In this document: piece after piece, positions 1 to 5,410 of the stretch
How positions within the stretch are numbered: the first letter of the stretch is position 1
Layout: each line of letters starts with the position of its first letter
Assembly (NCBI GenBank): GCA_946401765.1
Contig: CAMIVJ010000107.1
Span: forward strand, 1-8,499
From: an uncultured bacterium
Lineage (GTDB): Bacteria > Verrucomicrobiota > Kiritimatiellia > RFP12 > UBA1067
Direction of reading: 5' to 3'
Length of the DNA: 8,499 nucleotides
Made by a program: the position numbers and the translations under genes
Notes under the pieces: model-generated
Told to the model about the DNA's origin: nothing
Databases searched by the model: none
What the model saw: the letters and a program-made list of their open reading frames with translations, nothing else

Positions 1-2
1 AG

Positions 3-536
3 TACTACCGCCGCGACGCCACGAAGAAGTGGATTGTGAAGGAGGTGCTGCTTGCCGAGGCGCTTGCGCGCGGATACGAGGTGACGCCGTCCGACGAAAA
101 GGAGAACCTCATGCAGATGACGGCCGGCCTCAAGAGCCGCAACCTCACGCCCGAGCAGTACTTCAAGGAGGGGCCGCTTCCGGAGGATCTCAAGCGCCGC
201 GACTTCCGCGAGGGCGTGCTCATCAACAAGTTCACCACAAAGGAGGTCCGCGACAAGATAGTCGTAGACACCAAGGATGTCGAAGAACGCTTCGCCCAGC
301 TGCAGAAGATCGAGCTCGCGAAGACCAAGCCCGGAGCCGCCGCAGGCAAGCCGAAGATCTCTCGCAAGATGGCGATAGACTCGCTTCGCGCCGAACGCTT
401 CCGCCAGGGCTTCCGCCAGCTTTTCCGCACACTCTACGGCAAGGCTCAGGTGAAGTGCCCCGAATATCCCGAGATGGAGAAGCTGGAGGGCGTTTCGCCG
501 ACGCGTGCAGAAGACAAGGCCAAGGAGGCAAAATGA
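3..536 (+). CDS. SurA_N-like periplasmic chaperone, C-terminal part (5' truncated by window)
   Basis: The reading frame is open from the window edge (first codon at 3) to TGA at 534-536, giving 177 residues. A GTG at 36 is only an internal codon, because in-frame coding continues upstream (YYRRDATKKWIV). The sequence resembles the helical chaperone domain of SurA/parvulin-type foldases: a charged helix-rich block (residues 12-75), an EGVLINKF helix (70-77), then the typical 'VDTKDVEERF' turn-helix (88-97), a Pro/Ala/Gly/Lys linker (105-120) and a closing basic helix (RAERFRQGFRQLFRTLYGKAQV, 129-150). In SurA the parvulin PPIase domain sits between such segments; here only about 20-25 residues are available, so a PPIase domain is absent from this position. 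The expected role is holding unfolded secreted or outer-membrane proteins. The signal peptide would lie outside the window. The TGA overlaps the aroC start (ATGA), so the two genes are probably translationally coupled. The family call rests on pattern, not alignment. Confidence 0.6.
   Translation, partial: YYRRDATKKWIVKEVLLAEALARGYEVTPSDEKENLMQMTAGLKSRNLTPEQYFKEGPLPEDLKRRDFREGVLINKFTTKEVRDKIVVDTKDVEERFAQLQKIELAKTKPGAAAGKPKISRKMAIDSLRAERFRQGFRQLFRTLYGKAQVKCPEYPEMEKLEGVSPTRAEDKAKEAK
523..528 (+). promoter_or_regulatory. Shine-Dalgarno AGGAGG for aroC
   Basis: A perfect AGGAGG ends 4 nt before the ATG at 533, inside the 3' end of the preceding gene. It fixes the aroC start at 533 rather than any of the upstream in-frame codons that stay open back to position 29. 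It also shows that the host uses canonical Shine-Dalgarno initiation at some genes, in contrast with etfA and iorA downstream. Confidence 0.85.
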
Positions 537-1555
537 TCCGCGTGACGACGGCCGGCGAATCGCATGGCCCGTGCCTCACGGTGATCGTGGAGGGGCTGCC
601 GGCCGGCCTTGCGCTCAACGCCGACCTTGTGCGCGCGGACCTAGCGCGGCGGCAGATCGCGCTAGGCGCTGGCGGACGCATGGCGATAGAGACCGACCGC
701 GCCGAGATAACGGCGGGCGTGATGGCGGGCGTGACCACCGGCGCACCCGTCGCGATGACGATTGCGAACGCGAACCACGAGGCTTGGATGGGGAAGTCCG
801 TCGCGGCGTATACGGCGCCGCGTCCGGGCCACGCCGACTTCGCGGCCGTGGTGAAGTACGGCTACGACGACATACGCCCCGCGCTTGAACGCGCCTCCGC
901 TCGCGAGACCGCGAGCAGAGTTGCGGCAGGCGCGTGCTGCAGGGCGCTGCTGCGCGAGTTCGGAATCGAGGTGACGGGCGAAGTGGAGACTATTGGCCAG
1001 TTCTTGAAGGGCGGCACGCCTGAGGCGGAAATGTACATCGAGCAGGCCCGCAAGGCGGGCGACACGCTGGGCGGCGTCATAGCGGTGACGGCGAAGGGCG
1101 TACCAGTGGGGCTTGGGTCGCACGTCTCGGCGGACCGCCGCCTCGACGCGCGCCTTGCCGCCGCCGTCATGTCCATCCCCGCCATAAAGGGCGTGGAGAT
1201 CGGCGGTGGGTTCAAGCTGGACCGCGACGCGGGCGGCGTGACGGGCGGCATCTCTAACGGCGAGACCGTCACCATGCGCGCCGCAATGAAGCCCATCCCC
1301 ACCACGCTGCGTCCGCAGGCCACGGTAGATCTTGCCACGGGCGCGCCCTGCGAGACCACGTACGAGCGCAGCGACGTGTGCCCGGTGCCGCGCGCCGTGG
1401 TGGTTGTGGAGGCCGCGGTGTGCACCGTTCTTGCCGATGCGCTCATGGAGAAGCTTGGCGGCGACTCGCTGGAGGAGATGAAGCCACGCTTCGCCGCTCT
1501 GCCTAAGACGCGCCGCCTTTCCGGCAACCCCACCATCTTCTGGCCCGCGCACTAG
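533..1555 (+). CDS. aroC: Chorismate synthase
   Basis: This enzyme converts 5-enolpyruvylshikimate-3-phosphate to chorismate, the last step of the common aromatic pathway. It needs reduced FMN and acts in the cytoplasm. The 340-residue protein carries all three family signatures: GESHGPCLTVIVEGLP (8-23, with His11), RPGHAD (97-102, His100) followed by ERASARETASRVAAGA (119-134), and RSDVCPVPRAVVVVEA (279-294, Asp281). MKPIPTT (252-258) matches the FMN-contact segment and GGISNG (238-243) is intact. It is shorter than the usual 360-390 residues. Between IGGGF (223-227) and GGVTGGISNG only six residues remain (KLDRDA), where E. coli and Bacillus AroC have about 24-29, including the GSxxxDE loop. 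The insert before the second half is also short. The start is set by the AGGAGG and the ATGA overlap with the upstream gene. Identity is certain; full activity is likely but untested given the loop deletion. Confidence 0.97.
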   Translation: MIRVTTAGESHGPCLTVIVEGLPAGLALNADLVRADLARRQIALGAGGRMAIETDRAEITAGVMAGVTTGAPVAMTIANANHEAWMGKSVAAYTAPRPGHADFAAVVKYGYDDIRPALERASARETASRVAAGACCRALLREFGIEVTGEVETIGQFLKGGTPEAEMYIEQARKAGDTLGGVIAVTAKGVPVGLGSHVSADRRLDARLAAAVMSIPAIKGVEIGGGFKLDRDAGGVTGGISNGETVTMRAAMKPIPTTLRPQATVDLATGAPCETTYERSDVCPVPRAVVVVEAAVCTVLADALMEKLGGDSLEEMKPRFAALPKTRRLSGNPTIFWPAH

Positions 1556-1583
1556 ACACCAGGCACTCTGCACTAGATTCACT
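1554..1583 (+). repeat. Possible degenerate 7-nt tract after aroC stop
   Basis: Starting within the aroC stop codon, the sequence can be parsed as AGACACC, AGGCACT, CTGCACT and then a 9-nt AGATTCACT. That makes three units of 7 nt ending in CAC(C/T), plus a looser one. The consensus differs from the AAACCCG family further downstream, but the position (immediately after a stop codon) and the period are the same. With so few units this could be chance. Confidence 0.35.
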
Positions 1584-1584
1584 A

Positions 1585-1612
1585 TTGACATCCCCCGAAA
1601 AAAGGTTAAACT
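1585..1612 (+). promoter_or_regulatory. Sigma70-like promoter for the etf-ior operon
   Basis: A perfect -35 TTGACA (1585-1590) is followed after 16 nt by TAAACT (1607-1612), a 4/6 match to TATAAT. The spacer holds an A-rich run that stands out in this GC-rich DNA. Transcription would begin near 1618-1620, leaving a leader of about 110 nt before etfB. The position in the only sizeable non-repeat gap of the window supports a new transcription unit. No operator could be recognised. Confidence 0.6.
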
Positions 1613-1626
1613 ACGTAATGCACGGC

Positions 1627-1673
1627 GGAGAGGCGTTTGCCACGGGCGGCGTCTCCCTTGCGTCAGTGCGCAA
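1627..1673 (+). other. Possible structured 5' leader of the etf operon
   Basis: Two short inverted repeats lie in the predicted leader: GGAGA (1627-1631) with TCTCC (1652-1656), and TTGCG (1658-1662) with CGCAA (1669-1673) around a 6-nt loop. Both stems are only 5 bp, and neither is followed by a T-run, so a terminator or attenuator is not evident. I do not recognise a known riboswitch class. Confidence 0.25.
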
Positions 1674-1688
1674 CAGACAGGAAACGAA

Positions 1689-1739
1689 ATGAACATCTAC
1701 AGAACAGACTTCGCAGAGAAGGCGGTGGCGAATGGCTAA
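1689..1739 (+). CDS. Short leader ORF overlapping the etfB start (16 aa)
   Basis: ATG at 1689 opens a 16-codon frame (MNIYRTDFAEKAVANG) ending in TAA at 1737-1739, eight bases past the etfB ATG at 1732 and in a different frame. An AGGAAA (1679-1684) lies 4 nt upstream, a better-placed ribosome site than the one for etfB itself (GAGAAGG, 1716-1722). Translation of this peptide could deliver ribosomes to etfB by termination-reinitiation. It contains no run of one amino acid that would suggest classical attenuation. It could also be a chance ORF or the decayed start of a lost gene. Confidence 0.35.
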   Translation: MNIYRTDFAEKAVANG

Positions 1740-2541
1740 GCCGCTTAGCATCGTTGTCTGCGGATCGCTTGTGCCGGATCCGCTTCAGACGCTCGAGCCG
1801 GTGCAGACGCCGCAGGGACCCGGCCTCAAGAACGAGCAGATGCTTCCGAGCGTGCTCGACCCCTGGGCCGCGTGCGCGCTCTACGAAGCCGCGAACCTCG
1901 CGAAGCAGCGCGCCGGCTCGAAGGTGTACCTCTTGGCGCTCGGACCCAAGGCGAAGCTCCAGCAGCTTATGATGACCGTGGCCCAGAAGGCGCCGTTCAC
2001 GCTCGTGGCGGTGAATGGTCCTGCTGGCGGCTTCACTGACGCCGCAGAGGCCGCAACAGAGCTCGTGAAGGCGATAAAGGGAATCCCCGGGCTCGACCTT
2101 TCCTCCACGCTGCTCTTCGGCGGATGCGCGAGCGCCTCGCGCGACGCGGGCGTGACGCTGCAGTTCGTGGCGGAGGCGCTGGGAATCACGGAGTGCTTCA
2201 TGGCGGTGGACGAGCTGAAGCTTGCCGACGACGACTCCTTCTCCGTATTGGAGCGTATTGAAGGCGGCCAGTATCTTTCGTCCACATGTTCCGGCTTTCC
2301 GGCCGTAATCGGCTGGGCGACTGGCAGCCTGCCCGAACCGCCGAACAACCCTCAGGTCGGCATGATGAACATGCGCGCCGTGATGCCAGCTCTCATGAAG
2401 GCGCCAGTCGCGAATGTCGGAGTTGGCGGAATCGCATACGAAAAGACCGAAGTGCCAAGCGCCAAGCGCGACACCGTGGTAAAGAAGGACATGGCGGTAG
2501 ATGACATCGCAAAGGAGATCGTTGACTGGATCCGCAGCTAG
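1732..2541 (+). CDS. etfB: Divergent electron-transfer flavoprotein beta subunit
   Basis: EtfB-family protein of 269 residues, near the family's usual length of 250-260. EtfB pairs with EtfA to form a soluble flavoprotein that shuttles electrons between dehydrogenases and the quinone or ferredoxin pools. Family landmarks: an N-terminal beta-strand (LSIVVCGSLVPDP, 5-17), DPWAACALYEAANLAKQR (43-60, equivalent to the usual NPFDEYAVEEALRLKE), VYLLALGP (65-72), and LLFGGCASASRDAGVTLQFVAEALGI (127-152), which aligns with the AMP/flavin loop. In that loop the normal DGDTGQV is replaced by SRDAGVT, so nucleotide binding may be altered. The LPAV-like 'FPAVIGW' (189-195) and the C-terminal MRAVMPALMKAPV (214-226) match the usual 'INEPRYPSLKGIMKAKKKP' part in position. 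The start ATG at 1732 has GAGAAGG 9 nt upstream. It is first in the operon; etfA follows after an 85-nt repeat-filled gap. ETF family membership is good; electron partners are unknown. Confidence 0.82.
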   Translation: MAKPLSIVVCGSLVPDPLQTLEPVQTPQGPGLKNEQMLPSVLDPWAACALYEAANLAKQRAGSKVYLLALGPKAKLQQLMMTVAQKAPFTLVAVNGPAGGFTDAAEAATELVKAIKGIPGLDLSSTLLFGGCASASRDAGVTLQFVAEALGITECFMAVDELKLADDDSFSVLERIEGGQYLSSTCSGFPAVIGWATGSLPEPPNNPQVGMMNMRAVMPALMKAPVANVGVGGIAYEKTEVPSAKRDTVVKKDMAVDDIAKEIVDWIRS

Positions 2542-2626
2542 TACAGAGTTTAGAGTTTAAAGTGTGCCAAACTTCAAACTCTGAACTTTGAATTTCCAAA
2601 CTTCGAAACCTCTAAACTTCCAACCA
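2542..2626 (+). repeat. Degenerate 7/8-nt tandem repeat filling the etfB-etfA gap
   Basis: The whole 85-nt gap from the etfB stop to the etfA ATG consists of short AT-rich units. The 5' part has GTTT-type units (GTTTAGA, GTTTAAA). From about 2569 the units are AAAC-type (AAACTTC, AAACTCTG, AAACTTCG, AAACCTCT, AAACTTCC), with 7-8 nt spacing. Base composition contrasts sharply with the GC-rich genes on both sides. There is no Shine-Dalgarno before the etfA ATG; it is preceded directly by TTCCAACCA. The frame stays open upstream of the ATG only because the repeat is stop-poor. Confidence 0.8.
2544..2583 (+). repeat. Inverted repeat within the etfB-etfA spacer
   Basis: The arm CAGAGTTTAGAGTTT (2544-2558) pairs with AAACTTCAAACTCTG (2569-2583) at 13 of 15 positions, with a 10-nt loop (2559-2568). 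This is where repeat orientation flips. In RNA it would form a stem just after the etfB stop. It has no T-tract, so it more probably affects mRNA processing or stability than termination. Confidence 0.65.
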
Positions 2627-3460
2627 ATGACAATCAAAGCTTTTTCAATCGAAGGCAACGGAACGTTCGCGCAGGATGTGCCGGCGTTTGCTGCGGCCAT
2701 CAAGGGAGCGGGCGCTGAGATCGTGCTGGTGCCAGGCGTCTCCAGAGCGAAGCGTTCGCTGCCTGCGGCGGCGATGCGCGCGGGCGCGGCGATCGACACC
2801 AACGTGGTGGCGGTGCAGGCGGAGGGCGACAAGCTCACCGTGCAGCGCTGGGCGTACCGCCAGCGTATCCTCACGACTTTCACGCGCGCGGCGCGTCCGT
2901 GGGTGATTCTCGTGGACCCCTCGCTCTTCGGCGACATCTGCGCACAGCTGGGCGTATCGGCGGAGCCGATGCCGTCTGGCGCGGCGGTGGAGACGCGCAC
3001 GACCGTGAACGGCGTGGTGGCGGCCGGCAAGGGTGGCGAATCCACGATCAAGCCTGATTCGCCGCTCCTCTTCGTGGCGGGCGCGGGCTGGACCAAGAAG
3101 CAGGCCGACGGAGCGGCGCACCTCGACGAGGCCGCAGCCACCATCACCGGTTTCCTCGCGAAGTCCGGCGCGTCCCTCGGCTCCTCCAAGTCGCTCGTCG
3201 ACATGCCCGAGGCCGCTGCGGCATTCTCGTTTATGAGTCACATGAACCAGGTTGGCCAGACAGGCTCCACTCCGCGCCATGCGAAGGGACTCGCCACCTG
3301 CTGCCACGGCGAGGAGCCACACGTCGTCGGCTGGCGCTTCGTGAACGAGCGCCGCGCAGTGAACCTTGACGCGAACTGCGGCTGGGCGCAGGGCAAGACG
3401 GACGTCTTGTACGTTGCGGATGCATTCGCCGTGATGAAGAAGGTGAATGAACTGTTGTAA
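2627..3460 (+). CDS. etfA: Divergent electron-transfer flavoprotein alpha subunit
   Basis: EtfA-family protein of 277 residues, shorter than the usual 310-340. EtfA holds the FAD that accepts and donates electrons in the EtfAB dimer. The N-terminal half (1-130) is the variable ETF domain. The C-terminal FAD domain is recognisable from LLFVAGAGWTKKQ (147-159, usual 'vvSgGRGlgskE'), through LGSSKSLVDMPEA (184-196), HMNQVGQTGS (205-214, the conserved VGQTGK), to AVNLDANCGWAQGKTDVLYVADAFAVMKKVNELL (244-277, usual 'AINKDPEAPIFkvADYGIVGDlfevvP'). The usual 'YIAIGISGAIQH' FAD-contact stretch is replaced by GLATCCHGEEPHVVGW (221-236), and the arginine of GRG is not evident, so cofactor binding may be atypical. 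The ATG at 2627 is chosen because the 13 codons before it (from 2588) are spacer repeat. It has no Shine-Dalgarno. It follows etfB and precedes iorA across repeat spacers. Confidence 0.8.
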   Translation: MTIKAFSIEGNGTFAQDVPAFAAAIKGAGAEIVLVPGVSRAKRSLPAAAMRAGAAIDTNVVAVQAEGDKLTVQRWAYRQRILTTFTRAARPWVILVDPSLFGDICAQLGVSAEPMPSGAAVETRTTVNGVVAAGKGGESTIKPDSPLLFVAGAGWTKKQADGAAHLDEAAATITGFLAKSGASLGSSKSLVDMPEAAAAFSFMSHMNQVGQTGSTPRHAKGLATCCHGEEPHVVGWRFVNERRAVNLDANCGWAQGKTDVLYVADAFAVMKKVNELL

Positions 3461-3518
3461 GGTTTGAAGGTTTTTGGTTTCTAGTTTCTAGTTGGTCGAG
3501 ACTCGAAACTTTCAAACC
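3461..3518 (+). repeat. Hairpin-forming dyad at the repeat orientation switch
   Basis: The repeat changes strand around position 3501. The centre TCGAG-A-CTCGA (3496-3506) is a perfect palindrome about one base, extended by AGTT/AACT after a 2-nt bulge. The outer arm GGTTTGAAGG (3461-3470) pairs 9/10 with CTTTCAAACC (3509-3518). The transcript could fold as an imperfect long hairpin right after the etfA stop codon. It resembles REP-like intergenic palindromes in position but not in sequence. Confidence 0.6.
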
Positions 3519-3598
3519 CTCAAACCAGAAACCCGAAACCCGAAAACCGAAACCAGAAACCAGAAACTCGAAACCCGAAACTTTCAAACTCTCAAGCC
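3461..3598 (+). repeat. 7/8-nt tandem repeat filling the etfA-iorA gap
   Basis: This 138-nt gap is repeat from the base after the etfA TAA to the iorA ATG. The first third is GTTT-type (GGTTTGAAGG, GGTTTCTA, GTTTCTA). After 3506 it is AAAC-type, with units AAACTTTC, AAACCCTC, AAACCAG, AAACCCG, AAACCCG, AAAACCG, AAACCAG, AAACCAG, AAACTCG, AAACCCG, AAACTTTC and AAACTCTC. Seven- and eight-nt units are mixed: 7-nt units form the core and 8-nt units the flanks. No Shine-Dalgarno precedes the iorA ATG (CTCTCAAGCC lies immediately upstream). Confidence 0.92.
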
Positions 3599-5368
3599 AT
3601 GTCAGACAAGAAACTACTTAGCGCAAACGAAGCGGTCGCCTATGGCGCAGCCCAGGCAGGATGTGTGGTGGCGAGCGCCTATCCCGGCACTCCCTCCACC
3701 GAGATACTCGAGAACATCGCCAAGTTCAAGGACACCGTGAAGTGCGAGTGGGCCGTGAACGAGAAGGTGGCCATGGAGACTGCAATCGGCGCCTCAATCG
3801 CGGGCGCGCGTTCGCTCACCGCGATGAAGCACGTGGGCCTGAACGTGGCCATGGATCCTCTCATGACGTTCACGTACGTGGGCGCGACGGGTGGCATGGT
3901 GGTGGTGTCGGCCGACGATCCCGGAATGCACTCGTCGCAGAACGAGCAGGACAACCGCAACATCGCGAAGTTCGCCCGCATGCCTATGTTCGAGCCTTCC
4001 GACTCTCAGGAGGCGTACGACATGGTGCAGGCCGCGTTCGAGACGTCCGAGAAGTTCTGCGTGCCCTGCCTTCTGCGCCTCACCACGCGCACGAGCCATT
4101 CGAGCTCGCTCGTGAATCTGGGCGCGTTCGCGCCAGCGCCGCATCCTGCGATTCCGTACAAGAAGGACATCACGCGCACCATCCCCGTGCCGGCGTTCGC
4201 GCGTCCGCAGCGCCTCGCCGCCCAGAAGCGCGCCGCCGAGATGGCCAAGGCCGCCTCGAAGAGCCGCTTCAACCGCGTCGAGCCCGGCAAGAAGCAGATC
4301 GGCATCATCACGTCGGGAGTCGCCTACCAGTACGTCAAGGAGGTATTCCCCGAGTTCACGGTGCTGAAGCTTGGTTGGACGAATCCGTTCCCCGCTGACC
4401 TAGTGAAGAAGTTCGCGAAGACCGTCCGCCACGTACTTGTGGTGGAGGAGCTCGACCCGTTCATCGAGGACCAGGTGAAGGCCCTCGGCATCAAGGTGCA
4501 GCAGCACAAGACCGAGCTCAACATGCTAGAGCTCAATCCGGACCGTCTGCAGAACCTGCGCCATGAACTGCTGAAGGACGTGCCCAAGACGAAGGCCGTT
4601 CGTCCTGACACATCTCTGCCCACGCGCCCTCCCGTTCTCTGCGCTGGCTGCGGCCATCGCGGCGTGTTCTACACCCTTGCGAAGCTCGGCGCCACGGTGA
4701 CGGGCGACATCGGCTGCTATACGCTCGGCGCCTTCCCGCCCCTCAACGCCATGGACACGACGATCTGCATGGGCGCCTCGATCGGCAACGCCGCCGGCAT
4801 GAAGAAGGCCGGCTACAAGGGCCGCGTGTGCGCGGTGCTGGGCGACTCCACGTTCTTCCACAGCGGCATCACGGGCATTCTCAGCGCGCACTACAACGGC
4901 ACGCCCGTGACCACGGTCGTTCTCGACAACCGCATTACCGCGATGACGGGCCATCAGGACAACCCCGGCACCGGCAAGACGCTCGCGGGCGATCCCGCTC
5001 CCGTTACCGACATCATGGACCTCGCGAAGGCATGCGGGTACAAGAAGGTGGTGAAGGTCTCCGCCGACGATCTCGCCGGACTCGAGAAGACCCTTAAGGA
5101 CGCCATGGACGGCGACGAGGGCGCGCTCATCGTGGCATACGCTCCCTGCCGCATCGCGGCTAAGCTCACCAAGGAGGGCCTCTGCGAAGTCGATCCCGCC
5201 AAGTGCAAGGCGTGTGGAGCGTGCTTCAAGATGGGCTGCCCCGCCATGACGCGCGGAGAGGAGACGGCACCCGGACGCTTCCAGATGAAGATCGATGCGT
5301 CCCAGTGCGCGGGCTGCAAGCAGTGCCAACAGGTGTGCAAGTTCGGCGCCATACGCAGAGTGCGATGA
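3599..5368 (+). CDS. iorA: Indolepyruvate:ferredoxin oxidoreductase, alpha subunit
   Basis: Full-length IorA (589 residues, normal for the family). With IorB it oxidatively decarboxylates indolepyruvate and other arylpyruvates to aryl-acetyl-CoA, reducing ferredoxin; the reaction can run in the synthetic direction. The N-terminal pyrimidine-binding domain includes AYPGTPSTEILENI (27-40), the invariant glutamate region EWAVNEKVAMETAIGASIAGAR (50-71) and DDPGMHSSQNEQDNR (106-120). A middle domain spans about 231-330. The TPP-binding half begins with CAGCGHRG (348-355), then GDIGCYTLG (369-377), GDSTFFHSGI (415-424) and DNRITAMTGHQDNPG (443-457). The C-terminus holds two [4Fe-4S] motifs: C536, C539, C542, C547 and C570, C573, C576, C580. 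The second lacks the usual proline after its last cysteine (CKFGAI). The start at 3599 is the first ATG after the repeat spacer. No iorB lies in the window, although iorA and iorB are normally adjacent. The ligase gene starts 42 nt downstream. Confidence 0.95.
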   Translation: MSDKKLLSANEAVAYGAAQAGCVVASAYPGTPSTEILENIAKFKDTVKCEWAVNEKVAMETAIGASIAGARSLTAMKHVGLNVAMDPLMTFTYVGATGGMVVVSADDPGMHSSQNEQDNRNIAKFARMPMFEPSDSQEAYDMVQAAFETSEKFCVPCLLRLTTRTSHSSSLVNLGAFAPAPHPAIPYKKDITRTIPVPAFARPQRLAAQKRAAEMAKAASKSRFNRVEPGKKQIGIITSGVAYQYVKEVFPEFTVLKLGWTNPFPADLVKKFAKTVRHVLVVEELDPFIEDQVKALGIKVQQHKTELNMLELNPDRLQNLRHELLKDVPKTKAVRPDTSLPTRPPVLCAGCGHRGVFYTLAKLGATVTGDIGCYTLGAFPPLNAMDTTICMGASIGNAAGMKKAGYKGRVCAVLGDSTFFHSGITGILSAHYNGTPVTTVVLDNRITAMTGHQDNPGTGKTLAGDPAPVTDIMDLAKACGYKKVVKVSADDLAGLEKTLKDAMDGDEGALIVAYAPCRIAAKLTKEGLCEVDPAKCKACGACFKMGCPAMTRGEETAPGRFQMKIDASQCAGCKQCQQVCKFGAIRRVR

Positions 5369-5383
5369 GGCGCCTCGCGCGCC
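5367..5383 (+). other. GC-rich palindrome/hairpin after iorA
   Basis: GAGGCGCCTC (5367-5376) is a perfect 10-nt palindrome overlapping the iorA stop. The alternative stem GGCGC (5369-5373) with GCGCC (5379-5383) has a 5-nt loop. No T-run follows, so it is not a convincing terminator. The 42-nt iorA-ligase gap contains none of the AAAC/GTTT repeat seen in the other operon gaps. Confidence 0.35.
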
Positions 5384-5393
5384 GTCTAAAAGA

Positions 5394-5400
5394 GGGAGGA
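5394..5400 (+). promoter_or_regulatory. Shine-Dalgarno GGGAGGA for the ligase gene
   Basis: GGGAGGA ends 10 nt before the ATG at 5411, slightly farther than optimal. It supports that start. The contrast with the repeat-led, SD-less starts of etfA and iorA is notable. Confidence 0.7.
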
Positions 5401-5410
5401 CGCACGGTTC

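Noticed and set aside
29..532. Possible long N-terminal extension of aroC in the same frame
   Set aside because: Its translation is low-complexity Arg/Gln/Gly-rich, overlaps the chaperone frame, and aroC has a perfect SD and family-consistent N-terminus (MIRVTTAGESHG) at 533.
662..1696. 344-codon minus-strand open frame opposite aroC
   Set aside because: Antisense to a clear chorismate synthase; composition is that of a shadow frame, and it crosses the predicted promoter.
2588..2626. Upstream start of etfA adding MNFQTSKPLNFQP
   Set aside because: These codons are entirely spacer repeat; the ETF domain begins at MTIKAF, encoded from 2627.
3461..3598. CRISPR array
   Set aside because: Units are 7-8 nt in direct tandem without unique spacers, so this is not a repeat-spacer architecture, and no cas gene is visible.
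5367..5390. Rho-independent terminator after iorA
   Set aside because: The stem is 5 bp (or a 10-nt palindrome) and there is no T-run; the ligase gene follows closely with its own SD.
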